Below are positions 13,101-33,330 of a stretch of 64,000 bases of DNA, in pieces. Position 1 is the stretch's first letter. The number at the start of each line of letters is the position of its first letter. The notes under the pieces were generated by a model, which was given only the letters and a program-made list of their open reading frames with translations, did no database searches and was not told the origin of the DNA. A program made the translations under genes and the position numbers. The stretch is from Rhea pennata (taxonomy: Eukaryota; Chordata; Aves; Rheiformes; Rheidae), in contig NC_084672.1 in assembly GCF_028389875.1 (NCBI RefSeq), positions 372,001 to 436,000 of the forward strand. The letters run 5' to 3'.

Positions 13101-14149
13101 TGTATAACCTTCAGCAGCTGTCATGGGATCAGATAGCAGAGCTAGGATCAGGACTCAGGAGCTAAACCGTCCCTGTGTTAATCCAAGCTTCCACTGAAAG
13201 CACTTCATGCTTGGCTACCTTGTTCACTCTGCTCTACGTACAGCATTGGCCATGCCTGTTACTGGCTACTAAACTGGGATGTGCAGGAACATTAAGACGT
13301 GCTTTTCTGCACTGATGCCATCAGTGAAGGATGCAAAAGCACAGGCACAGAGTATATTTTGGAAGTAGAAACAACTTCATCTCGCCTCACTCCAGCTCCT
13401 GTTTGACAAATTACCGGACAATAGCTGTGTCTCCTCCTCCTGCTTTAGATGAGACCAAAGGATGGGTACAGCTGGAAAAAAACATTCAGGCTAGGCTAAC
13501 TTACCATGCTGCAGCAGTATCTACCCAAACGGAGGCATGAGAGGGGATAGATCTTAATCTGTTTCTTATAAACCTGCCACAGAGAAGTGGAGCAGCTGTT
13601 GGCAAGGTGTGAGAGCTTGGCAGAACTGAAAGGCCCTGGATATTTAGATTATTGCCATAAACCCTTCCTTTGGAGGGGGAAATGGTAGTTGACAATTGCA
13701 TGTGACTGGGGCAAGGGGGGTCATTTCTACGTGCTCCCAGGAGCCCTTCACTGACTTTCTGCCATTCTCCCATTCTGCCAAGGTCTCCTACAGGGCTTCT
13801 TACCCACACCCTTGGGGAATGATGCAGAGGGCAGGCAGCAAGGTGGACAGTGAGACAAGCATCTGTGCTACCCATTCACTGCCAGCCTGGCAGACAGGTC
13901 TCTGGTTACCAAGGAAATCCTTGATGTTGTGTCGGGGGATTGCTTGGCTCAGGCCCTGGAGGTGATCCATAAGGTAGAACATGCAGACCAGCTTGGAGCG
14001 AATGGCCTCAGCCCTGGGAAGCAACTTCACTGGGGAACATCTAACGTCTCCGCAAGCATCCTCTGTGCTCTGAAACAGAGAGGAAGAGCAGCAGCGTGGA
14101 AAGCGCCCATGCTGGCTGTGCCCAGTGGGAGCCTCACCTGAGGATTCAT
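7168..14149 (-). CDS. CATSPER2: CatSper2, pore-forming subunit of the sperm cation channel
   Basis: CatSper2 is one of four pore subunits of the alkaline-activated calcium channel of the sperm flagellum. Exons: 14138-14149, 13910-14069, 12614-12787, 12050-12118, 11334-11503, 10577-10732, 10135-10259, 9269-9447, 8644-8743, 8472-8591, 8079-8194, 7699-7860 and 7168-7199, giving 524 residues (human 530) with no break. S1 is exon 4 (FIIFLIFLNT); S2-S3 exon 5; S4 exon 6, with spaced arginines (RRIRRVFRILRSLK); S5 exon 7; pore and S6 exon 8, with the FTMDHWY filter segment (human FTLDHWY). The C-terminus matches human WPRDSLFRY, QYNLE and the final LMNLEDK. The first coding exon holds only four codons. 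Weak donors are gtatcc after exon 3 and gttagt after exon 12; skipping the latter splice would hit TAG at 7694-7696. Exon 10 is diverged from human. Confidence 0.94.
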
Positions 14150-15860
14150 GGCTCAGGTGCTTCTCCGCACTGCCTTTGCGCTCAGACTCTTGGTGGGGCA
14201 TGGCAGAACACGGGTTGACCTCACAGTGTGGAACACAGGCAGCACGGGTGAGCCTGCTCCGGGTGGGAGCTTCCTTGGAACAGCCACTGTAGTTAACGCA
14301 GGTCAGCATGGAAGAGCCTGCCCAGTTATAGCTGGGGTGTCCAGTGCTGTGCGTACAGTGCTGGCAGCACTAGACACCCGCTCCCACTCCCTGGCCATCC
14401 TCCCAAACCTGACTCAGGCACTGTGAGTGCTGGGCCTGGGCCAGTGGGCTCACCTGCCTGTGGGGGCCTGCTCTGCAGCAGGATTTGCAGTACAACTGCT
14501 TCACACCCACTGGCCAAGGATGGTCACATCCAAATGCACACCTTATTTCCCGGGACTCTTTGCTGTCAGGTTGGACAAGGGCTCCCCCGCAGCCTTCTGT
14601 GCCATGTCCCACACTCCCTCGTGCCACTGCCTGCCTCTGGCTGCTGTGGCTCTGTCGGTGCCACAGTACTCATGACATTACATTACTGAGATCAAACTCA
14701 AGAGGAATTCCTGGTTCCTCTGGCAGTAGCTAATCCATTTTCAAACTGCTAACAGCCAATGTGGTGTGAACACCCTCTGGGCTGCAGTATGGACAGCTGG
14801 GTGTCCAGATGGGTATTTCCTACTTCTTTTTTCCTTCATATTCCTAAATTTTTGTTAATCTATTCTGATTTTGGATCCTGTAGGAGTAATTTCTGTAAGG
14901 CAATAAAAAATAACAGGTAATGATTTTGTTTCTCTAAGAGGAAAGATCCTCTGCAAGTTTTTCAGTCCTGCAGTTTTGAAATAGCATCTCTGAAGTCTTG
15001 TTCTTGGAGGACTCTAGAGAACTAGTAATTTCTCCTCTGTTTTTGGAGAAAGAATATGGTAGTAAAGATTTGGAGCATCTCTAGAAGCAGGAAACATTAG
15101 CTGTGCCAACTTTATGCAGGTCTTGTGCTGTATTGCTCACAAGGAAACACCACAGGACTATGGCACTATCGGGACGTGGTTGAGTGCACCTGCTCGCAGC
15201 TAGGCAGTGATGGTTGGCACTTCAGCGGTATTAAAGGATGCAATCAGATCAGGCAGCCAAACGGCAAAGGTTATCAGTGAAGGCCAGTGGATTAAGACAA
15301 GCCTGGTGCTGGGTGTGGCTATACACTGAGGACTGCAAGCCCAGGAAATGCAGCCCTGCTTTCTAGCGCCGTGGGAAGGATCCTGTAGAAGGATGCAAGT
15401 GCAGGCGTGTAAGAGCGATAGTGAAAGCAGAGGCTGAAGCAGTTGTGAGAGCCCTCTCCCATGGCTGCGCTGCCGGTCTGCCGTGCTGGAAATGCATTTG
15501 CAGAGTGCTCTGAGCAGAAACAACTCCAGTACCTTGTGCACATGCTACCTCCAGACTAACGATGTGTTTTAAATCAGTGATGGCTGTGGCAGGGTTTCTA
15601 ACGAGCAAGTAGCGATGATGAAGTGAATCAACCCCCTTAGAGGTTGGCAGTCACTTAGCAGCACGTGGCTCCCCCCAGTCCGTGCCTGTACGGCCCTTAC
15701 CCGAGCCCAGGAGGGCTACGCGCACCCGGCGGGCCCGGCCCAGCGGCACCGGGCACCGCGGGGCCGGGCTGTGCCATGGGGTTACCGTGCAGCCGGGCAC
15801 ATTGCCCGGCGCCGGAGCTGCTGCCCGGCGGGGCGGGGCGGGAGGGGTCCATGGCCGAGG

Positions 15861-16190
15861 CCCACGGGGGCGGGCCGGGACCCGGGGAGGGCGGCGGGGC
15901 GGGAGGGGTCCGGGTCCGGGCCCAGGGCCGGGGCCCACGGGGGCGGGCCGGGACCCGGGGAGGGCGGCGGGGCTGGGCGGGCCGGGGCCGGGCCCGGGGC
16001 CGGGGCCCACGGGGGCGGGCCGGGACCCGGGGAGGGCGGCGGGGCGGGGCGGGCCGGGGCCGGGCCCAGGGCCGGGGCCCACGGGGGCGGGCCGGGACCC
16101 GAGGAGGGCGGCGGGGCGGGGCTGGGCGGGCCGGGGCCGGGCCCGGGGCCGGGGCCCACGGGGCCGGGCCCGGGCAGAGCGGGCCCGAGG
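15861..16190. repeat. About 72-bp GC-rich minisatellite upstream of PDIA3
   Basis: The anchor word cccacggggg (last copy cccacggggc) starts at 15861, 15933, 16006, 16078 and 16155, a period of 72-77 bp. Units consist of runs such as ggccggggcccacggggg and gggacccggggagggcgg. The array ends about 60 bp before the proximal PDIA3 promoter elements. Confidence 0.92.
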
Positions 16191-16252
16191 CCGGACCGCC
16201 CCCGGCGCCTGTGAGGGGCAGGGGAGGCGGTGCCACTCTCCGCCCCGCTGCA

Positions 16253-16320
16253 CGTTGCATCAGCCCATTGGCCAGACCGCGTGTGACGCGCGGCACGACG
16301 GCCAATGGGGAGCTGCCACA
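16253..16320. promoter_or_regulatory. Pair of ER-stress-element-like sites in the PDIA3 promoter
   Basis: On the plus strand CCAAT (16302-16306), nine bases, then CCACA (16316-16320). On the minus strand CCAAT (plus 16267-16271), nine bases, then CAACG (plus 16253-16257). The established ER stress response element is CCAAT-N9-CCACG, so each site has one mismatch. Known ER-stress induction of this gene family makes an NF-Y/ATF6 role plausible; function is inferred. Confidence 0.6.
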
Positions 16321-16380
16321 CGGCGGATCCGGCTGGAGAGGCGGGACTTCCGGCCGTGCGGGCCCCCGGCGCCTGTTCAG

Positions 16381-16410
16381 CCGCCGCCGCCGCCGCCGCC
16401 GCCGCCGAGG
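16381..16410. repeat. (CCG)n trinucleotide run in the PDIA3 5' UTR
   Basis: An uninterrupted run of about nine to ten CCG triplets lies some 20-50 bases before the ATG, in presumed 5' untranslated sequence. Confidence 0.9.
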
Positions 16411-16432
16411 AGGGAGCGCCCGCCCGCCCGCC

Positions 16433-25212
<8,780 letters not shown>

Positions 25213-25484
25213 AGTACCCACTCACCATCTTGTCAGGATGAGCTCTGTGTGAATTGGGGGAGCACTGGGCAGTCTGGGGTCAAATCTGGGTTGTGGAGAG
25301 CCAGTGAGCAATGCCATGTGGGCTGGAGGGACCCAGCTGCTGTATCTAGTTCTGTTTAATTCCCTGCCGTCTCTTAGCTGCACTGTTGTGGGGCTCCCCA
25401 GACTGGCTTGTTTTGTGGTTTGGGAGGGGGTGGGGGGCAGGGTTATTTTCTAATTTTTTTTTTGTACATCTGGAGAAGTGAAAC

Positions 25485-25490
25485 AATAAA
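25485..25490 (+). terminator. PDIA3 polyadenylation signal
   Basis: AATAAA lies 272 bases after the stop codon and is preceded by T-rich sequence, the expected place for the PDIA3 transcript end. Confidence 0.85.
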
Positions 25491-27205
25491 ATGACCCCCT
25501 TAAACCCAAGTTTCTCTGTTCTGTGGAGACTTCTCAAAGCCAAGATACTACTGCATGTAGGCAAAAACTTTTACTGTGAATCTAGTTTAATGCACCTTTA
25601 GAAGGCTTTGTCTTCTAGATTAAGATCAGCCTACTTTTTTTTTTTTCTCTTTTGCTTGGTTAATGAGAGTCATTTCAGAGTGCAGTGGCAGCAAATGCCT
25701 CAGTGTGCTGTGCTTTGGGTGCTGCAGTGACACAGGCTTGGGGCACAAGGAATCTATTCACAAATACTTCTGTTGTCTGCATTCTGCTTGATGGGGTAGT
25801 AATGCTGCTTCAGCAAACTTGGAGGTATGTAGCACTTAATGTGACTGTTGAGTATACACAAATTTCAGGTATACAGAGCAGCCTAGTGGTAGAGCTTGCT
25901 CAGCAGCATATAAATGGCAATTAATCAGCTTTTCAGCTGGTGTAGAAGTAATAACATGTATGAGAGAAGCACTAGTAACTACATATTCTACCAAAACAGA
26001 TATGACCACCTCTGAATGAGTTTTTTGCAGCCAGCAGACTTCTCTGGCAAAGATCCTTGTCTGTGACTCTCGTGTGGTTGCGGCAGTTAAAACCTATTAA
26101 TTTTAAAGTCATTATTTCTCTTGAAATAGTGGCAGTAGAAAACCACCCTGTAGTAGTGGCTTTCAAATCCTCCTTTTGGAGGAGAGGAATATGTTACTGT
26201 GCTGCAGTCTGATTGTGTAGGCTGTGATTGATGGGCTCAGGCAGTCCTTTGTTTTTTGGATTAGAATGTGCTGGCAGGGTAAAAGTTGGAATTGATACTA
26301 TGGATGAACTGAGATGAGCTGTTGCACTTGACCTTTGTGTCTGTCAGACCGCATGCGAGTTAAGTGAGAGATTGGTAGGCTCATAACACAGTGTTGCAGC
26401 AGTAACCATGGTGAGAGCCAGTGCTTGCTTTCTCTGTGGATTCCTCCCCCATACTTCCAAAGGGCTGTGTACTGGTTGTTATTACTGCTCAAACTTTCTG
26501 GGTATAGCAGATCACACAACACTCAACGTGGTCCTATGTCTACAGCAGCCATGTAGAATCAGTTTTTGAAGTACAAGAACTCTTCCAGCTACATCTTTCT
26601 ATGCTAATGGTTCTGATTTGACAGCTGTTCTGTGTCACAGAGCAAATGTTAAGGTACTGGGTGACAGGGAAGGATGACATTCAGTGATCCTAGAGCAAAG
26701 TCTGAGTTGCTTACATGTCAAGCTGACAGAATCCCTGCAGCAGGCTGCAGACCTGATGCAAGGAACGGGGAAGTGCAGCAGGCCCCTGTTTTTGACTGCT
26801 GATAACTAACTTGTATAAAACTGGAGTACTATTTCCTTAATGGGGAAACTACCACCCTGGGCCAGGTAAGGGAAAGCTTTTCTCTAATGCTTACCTTGTT
26901 CCAAAGTCTGACTCTTCAGAACTGATGGTAGCTGGGCACTAAGCTTGACTTAGGTTTTTCAAATGGTATGACTGAGAGCCACTCCTGATAAGCATCAATG
27001 TCTGTTTGCAGGCCAGCAGCAGTGAAGCAACCTCAGCATTTTTGGGTGTTCCCTAGCAAGAGGGGTAAGGAGGATGTGAGAAAGGTATTGTGCTATGGCT
27101 AGGAGAGCAACAGTAGTGGTGCTTTCCCAGATGTACAATATTGCACGCAGCAGCTAAACTGAAGCTAATGAGTTTCATGAGGAGAAACAGAATTCTAAGG
27201 AAGAC
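25491..27205. other. PDIA3-ELL3 convergent intergenic region
   Basis: About 1.7 kb between the two 3' ends. I see no exon, no similarity to a known repeat family and only short chance reading frames. Confidence 0.6.
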
Positions 27206-27211
27206 TTTATT
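27206..27211 (-). terminator. Likely ELL3 polyadenylation signal
   Basis: TTTATT on the plus strand is AATAAA on the minus strand, about 570 bases beyond the ELL3 stop codon. It fits a short 3' UTR converging on PDIA3. Confidence 0.55.
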
Positions 27212-27777
27212 CACAGATAACTCAGCAGGACATGTCATCAGACCTACTAATGTGATTGACAAGGGCCTTGCTTTGGCTTCCATTTTGCTAAGAGCAAAAC
27301 TGCTTTGGCAGTCAGCAGTGAAAGCTACCTCTGTTTAATGCTGCTTCCTGGCTCAATCCCACCAGAAGGTAGTTGCCACCCAAAGAATTGTCTAAGTGGC
27401 AGAGACCTGCTTGGGTTGGCACAGACCTCAGCAAAAAGGCCTTTGAGCACCTTTTGCAGCCTTTCCTCTGTCCCAGGCAGAATGGCTGGGCAGCCAGTGC
27501 TGCAGTCTTCTCCTGCAGGGAGTAGCAAACCAGTTTGCAACAGGTCACCCAGAGCGGCATGCAGCTGAAAAACTTGCTTCTAATAGCAACTAGGCAGCTG
27601 TCCTGTGCAATAGCCACATAGGGACTATTAGGCACTAGGGGAAGCACTGACAATATTGTGTTAGCGCTCAATCCAACCTTTAACCTAATGCACTTTCTCT
27701 GTGTGCTTCTACATTCCAGCATGGGCATGAGTCTTAAAGCTTGGAGAGGGAAAGGAATGAGTTCTGCAGCAGCTTGC

Positions 27778-30700
27778 TTAGAAGTTCCTGCTTCCTTCAA
27801 ATTGTAGGATCAGGTTTTTGATGTGAGACAGCTTCTGGTGAAGGTACTCACAGCGACATTTCTCCTGCTGGTAGCTGGGATAAGTCTGGGAGGAAGGGGG
27901 AAAATAAAAGTATAGGTCAGCTCCTGGAGTGAGCCAAGTCCCTAGCGTGCATCCAGCCTTACCTTCTTGAAGTGGTTGTATTCATGCAAAATTGTAGCTT
28001 CGAGTGCCTGAAACCCAAGAGAAGCAGATGAGCAGAATTGGAGGGGAGCTGTACTGCTCATGCCCCTGGTCTTCCACACTTGCCTTGCGTTCTTCTGTTC
28101 CTTGTTTCAGAGACTTCATTTTGGCTCCCAGTTGAATGAATTTCCGGCTCATGTTACCGATACGAGCATGCAGGTAGCGGTACTCTGTGTAGTCTGCACT
28201 AAATGCTGCCTCATAGGCTCTGCACTGTTCCACTGAGCAGATGATACGATATTTTCTGCCACAACCAGGAGAAAGGGCTTATTCTTCCTGTGTCTATGAG
28301 ACCACTGCAACAGGGAAGAGCCTTTGCCCTTGGCAGGGGAGAGGGCTGATAGCGCTATGTAGTGTCCAGCAAAGAACAGAGTGCTGTGACCCTGGTACCT
28401 ACCTGCTGAGTCTGGGGCCTGGCTTGCAGCCCTTCCTGCTGCTAATGCTGCTGTTAGGCAGGCAGCTTGGTCTCTGTGAAATGCTGTGGGGCTGGTTCTA
28501 AATTACTCTAAGCAAGGGAGCTTTGGAGCAGTGACTGTCCAAGCTTCACTTACCGCAAGTAATCTGGGATCTCTGCTGAGGATGAGCTGCTAGCCTGTGA
28601 CCTGGCATCTGGCAAGGAGCAGAAGATCACAAGAATTAAAACTTCCCTAGACCATCTCTTCCTCCTAGCCAGAACCTGCCTTGCTCCTGTGTATCCTGCA
28701 AGCCTGAGAAGACCTGTTTCTTGCAAGCCAAGCTTGTAGTCACACAGCTCTGGCAGATATGGAGCCCTGTGTCCCACAGGGGAGTTCAGAGGCCTTCTCA
28801 GAAGGCCTAGGGGATCCTACTGAATGGCTGCCCTGAGATCTCTGGGGACAGGGGGTAAGGGCTGTGTTTTAACCTCACCTGCTCAGACCCTTTAAGAGCT
28901 CTCCAGTCAACAGTGCAGCTAAAGGAGAGAGAATACCAAGCCATAAGGCTGGGCAATAACCCAGAGTTGCACCTTACTGGTCCTTGTTTTGGCCTGCAGA
29001 GTCAAAACCTCTCCGCTTACCAGCAGTCCTGTTTTGGGTCACCTGCCTCCCTACTGAGACACCCTGGGATCTGGCTAGCTTCTGCTTTGCAGGCAGGCTG
29101 AACCTACATGCCATGGGGTTCTGTCTGTGGCCATTCTGCCTAGACACCTGCTCACCTCTAGGTGCAGGGAGGTGCTGCTCCAGGTGCAGGTCTTCTTCCC
29201 AGTCACCATCTGCTTCCTCTGTGCTCACTTCTCTCTCTGAGCTTTGCAGCTCATCAGCCTGGTGGCCCAGGGGCAGAGGCCCAGCTTGCTGCTGGCCCTG
29301 TGCTCCCAGCTGCTCCATGCTGGTCACCTGCAGGCTTCTGTGCTGCTCTTGCAAGCCAGAGGCAGACTCCAGGGCTTGGGACCTCTTGCTGCCTCTTGCA
29401 TCTGAGAAATTCAGCAGTGCCAGGCATTTCTGAAATACAAATCAGCTTTGCCTCAGGGCTTGTCCTGGACCCCTGCTCCAAGCCTCTGTACTGTAGGAGC
29501 CCCCAGCAGCTTTAGTCTGCCTAGCCCAGAGCTGCTGCATTCCTTGCTCCACATCAAAGTCATGCCCTGTCATTGGATTGTGTTGATGGGTGAGGGAAGC
29601 AACAGCAAGGCCAACCCCCTCCACACCCTCTGGTGGCTCTTCTGTTCCCCAAACATGGACTAGCTGGGAACTTGGGCAGCTCCACACCTAGCTGTGATCC
29701 CTTGCTGCATGCTGCAGAGGGTGGACTTGACAGCAGGCAGGCTCAAAATCCAGGGCCCTGGAGCTTCTGAGCTTCAGTGGGAGGCACTGGGCTTTGTCAG
29801 GGAGAAGGTACAGAGAGGAAGAAGCCTGATGCCTTCAGGAAGTAGCCACACTGAACTAGGTACACTCTCCCTGTGTACACACCTGGGAGCTTTCTGCTGT
29901 ATGCACCTTGCTGTATGCACCTACAAACACTTACCACCCCTAGATGGTTTCTCTTGGCACCTTGAGGGGACCAGCCATCTGGAGACTGCTGCAGAGGCAC
30001 CAAGGAGGACCAGGTCAAGGGTACATCGGGCTGGTCCCTGGAGCATGAGAGAGGGACATGACCAGAGGCCAAGACTAGGGAAAGCATCTTTGAACACTCA
30101 GTGCCAGGGCAGTGGGGAGATGGTTCTGATCCTGCCTAAAGGGAGCTCAGCACCTGGCGGTAAATACAACCTGCCATTGGCTGGACCCCAGGGCTGAGCA
30201 TGCACATCCAGTCACCCACTCCCTTCACAGCTGTATGCCCCAGATGCCCCAGCTCCACCTGTGCTGCAGCAGGGCAACCTGCTTCCGCTCCTGGGCCGTG
30301 TACCCGGGCCAGTCCTCCCGCACCCAGCTTGCCAGTCCCTCCTTTAGGCGGTAGCAGCGCTCAGTGGGATCCAGCTCTGCGACCTGCATGAGGAGAGCAG
30401 CAGGGTCAGAGTTAAGTGCTGCAGTACCTGTGCACAGGAGAGCACCCTGCACCAGCACACACTCACCTCCTCCAGGGCAGCCAGCAGCCATCCGCAGTCC
30501 AGCCTGCCCACCTGCATGCCCTGCAGCCGCTGCACGAGCTCGTGCTTGTGATGAGGCCGCAGAGCCAGGAGTTGAACCAAGCTTTGAACAGAAGCCCTAG
30601 GGCTGGTTGTTGTGGGCCTGTGCTTCTTGCTCTCTGGGATGTGGCAAACAGAGCCCTTCCCCAGCAGGTGGTTCTCACCTGCCTTCTTCAGAGCTGCAAT

Positions 30701-32532
30701 GCCTTTGTCTGCACATAGGTTGAGATAGAAGTGTCTATATCTAGGGAGAACCACAGCAGGAGTCTACTTTCCTCCACCACCACAGCCCATCCCTCCTGGC
30801 AGGCAACCTCCCTCACACTTGTGCTCCCATTCTCCTGCAGCTGCCCCTCTATGGCTGGTGGGACAATGACACTTTGTCAGCTCTCCCAGTGCTGCAGGTA
30901 TCTCCTGCCCACTGGCATGGCTGCTTCCCCCCAACATGTACGAAGCTGCCAGCCTGGCCACAGCAAGCAGTTGTGCTCACATCTCAGGGCTGGCAGCACT
31001 GCTCTCTCAGGGGAGCTGCTGATATCAAGGGCCCTGCAACCATCAAGCCCCAGTGATCTCTGCCAGTATGCCAGCATGTGTCCTCAGTGTGACATGTCCC
31101 AGCACTGCCGCGGCCTGGGAGGGAGCAGGTGGCTCAGCACCCAGTGTCACTCAGGCCAGTGCCACCTGCAGCACCCCACTAACCCAAGTTGAGCTCAACA
31201 GCTGCTTGGCTCCAGGATTCCTTAGGCTGGGATGTGCGTTCCTGCAGCACTGGGTAGCTGCTCTCGAAGGCACAGACTGTGATTTTCTCCTGGATGCTGC
31301 CCATGCTGTCCAGCCGGCTCTGACCTAGCCTGGGAGCAGAGAACACCTCCTGACAGCTGAGCCCAGCCCTGCTCCCCTTGGCCCCTGTGGTGCCTAGAGA
31401 GGATCCCAAGCTAGTGAGGGAGGAGGGAGTCTGTCCCTGAACTGTCTCTAAGGGCCCTGTCTCCAGTGCTGCTACTACCTTCAAATGTGCCCCAGAGCAC
31501 TGGGTTCCCTACAGCAGCTGTGGGCTGAGAAGGCAGTGAGCTGCTTGAACTGCTCTGAGCTCACTGGGCTGCCTGGTCTGGTCCACTGGGGACAGTGAGC
31601 AGAGTGTGGGGGGGGACCCCCCTGGGATTTGAGCAGAGATCAGCCCAGGCAGCCCAGGCCAGCACCCAGCAGCTATTCACACCTGCAGCACCATCAGCAC
31701 GAGCAGAGCTGGGGCTGAGATGATGCCATTGGCTTGGCAGCACAGAGCCTGGTGGCACCCAGGGAGGGCAGGAAGGGGGCTGCTCCCGGTGGGGCATGGG
31801 CAGAGCAGTCCTGCAGCTCCTTTGCAACACTTAATGATCCAACACGTCTGCGGTAGGCTCACCTGGGTGCAGCCAGCCGTGCGCACTCAAAGCTGGCCTG
31901 CGGCTCATCCCTGCTGTAGCGTGAGAGGAAGAAGGCGAAGAGCCGTGGGGGCTCCCCGGAGGCGCCGGGCACCGTCAGGCACTGCCGTCAGGGGACGGGC
32001 CGTCAGGGCGCCCGCCCCGTCGTGCTGGCAGGGACCCTGCCGGGAATTGCACCTGGCGCCTCCCCTTCCCCCGGGGATCGGCGGCTCCCGGCGCGGAAGG
32101 AGCATCCGGGACGCGGGGCCTCGCTCGCAGCCGGGTGCCCAGTGCCCCCCGTTGTAGCCCTGGTCTCTGCCCCACTCGCCTCACGGCTGCCTTGGTCCCC
32201 TCCAGCCCCTGCCGCTGTCCCGGTGCCCGTGGCTGCCTCGGGGTCCGCGATCGCCCTGGCCCCGCCTCTGCCCGGCCCCACTTACCCCCTGGCTGCCCTG
32301 GAAGGCGATCGCGGGCCCCGGCGCCCCCTGCAACAACAGACCCGGGTGAGTCCCACTTGCGTCCGGCTCCCGCCACCCCCGACCGTCCCGGTCCCACCTG
32401 CCGCCGCTCGCAGCCCCGCAGCGCCCGCGCCGCCGCCGCCGAGAGCCTCACGTGCAGGAAGCTGAGCCGCGGGCCCCGCGCGCAGCCCCGGTACCGGAGC
32501 CGCCCGCGCAGCTCCGTCCGCGCCCGCCGCAT
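27778..32532 (-). CDS. ELL3: RNA polymerase II elongation factor ELL3
   Basis: ELL proteins increase RNA polymerase II elongation rate as parts of super-elongation complexes. Exons: 32398-32532, 32286-32327, 31863-31981, 31184-31329, 30679-30708, 30467-30633, 30259-30383, 29935-30037, 29156-29429, 28554-28608, 28084-28255, 27963-28007 and 27778-27885, giving 506 residues. The N-terminal ELL domain matches human at AIAFQG, SMGSIQEKITVCA and LLALRPHHK. The middle holds the REDWPGY segment, followed by SPQGAKR. The C-terminal occludin-homology domain (about 390-506) shows IPDYL, YTEYRYLHARI, and CRCEYLHQKLSHIKNLIL, as in human ELL3. Human ELL3 is only 397 aa, so this copy keeps central ELL segments that the human protein lacks. 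The intron after exon 11 begins with GC (AAG|gcaagt). The start codon lies in a CpG island shared with the FKBP8-like gene. Confidence 0.94.
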
Positions 32533-33330
32533 GGCTCCGAGTGCGGGCGCCGGGGCGGCGCCGGGGCTGGGAGACACCGAGGAGGTAGCGGAGGGGGGAG
32601 GACGCTGGGGCCGTACCAGGGCGGCACCGGGGCTAGGTGACACCGGGGAGGTACCGGGGGGACACTAGGGCGGTACCCGGGCCAGGCGACATCAGGGCGG
32701 TACCAGGGCGTCACCGGGGCTGGGTGACACAGGGCGGCACCGGAGCGAGGTGTGGGGCCCGGTGCCGCGCGCGGGGCGCTGGTGCCGCACGGCGGCGGCC
32801 GGGGACCCGCCGCGGCAGCCCTCGGGCTGAGCTGGCTATTTTTGCCGCAGGCTCGCAAAGCCCCTGCCGTCACCGCTAATCCCCTTAGCAGCTTCCCGGC
32901 GTTAGGTAACGGGCGCGCGGGATGCGCGCGGCGGCGCCCCCGGCCCGGCCCGGGGCGGGCGCGGCGCCGCGGCGGGCTGCGGGCTGCGGGCGCTGCGCCG
33001 CCGAGCCCCGGGGGGCGCGGCGGCTCGGGGCCCGCCCGTGCCGGGCTCCGCTCACAGCGCCGGACCGGGGCCGGGCATGGAGGCAGCGGCGCCCGGTCCG
33101 CAGCCCGGTGGCTCCCCGCAGGGGGAGGCGGAGGCCGGGGGGCGGCCGCGGGGGCCCGGCCGGGGCAGGGCGGTCCGGTTCCGCATGCCCCACACCACCA
33201 TCGCGGTGCCGTCGGTCCGCGAGGAGGAGCCGCTTTTCTACCGGCGGCTGGAAGAGCTGCTGGCCCCGGGCCCCGGTGGCTTCGGGCCGCTCTTCGCGGC
33301 CGACGGCTGGAGCGACCTGACCGGTAAGTG
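32380..33330. promoter_or_regulatory. Shared CpG island and bidirectional promoter of ELL3 and the FKBP8-like gene
   Basis: The start codons of the two genes are 545 bp apart and face away from each other. The whole interval is CpG-rich without a TATA box. A bidirectional promoter is inferred from this layout. Confidence 0.65.
32560..32760. repeat. Degenerate tandem repeat in the ELL3/FKBP8-like promoter
   Basis: The motifs gcaccggggct, ggtgacac and gcggtacc recur about every 30-50 bp for some 200 bp upstream of the ELL3 start codon. Copies are imperfect. Confidence 0.7.

Larger units (their letters stand above)
14150..16432. other. CATSPER2-PDIA3 divergent intergenic region
   Basis: No coding exon is recognised. 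The stretch 14690-15160 is AT-rich and plain. The right end is the PDIA3 CpG island, minisatellite and promoter. No CKMT1-like creatine kinase motif is seen, although CKMT1A lies next to CATSPER2 in human. Confidence 0.65.
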
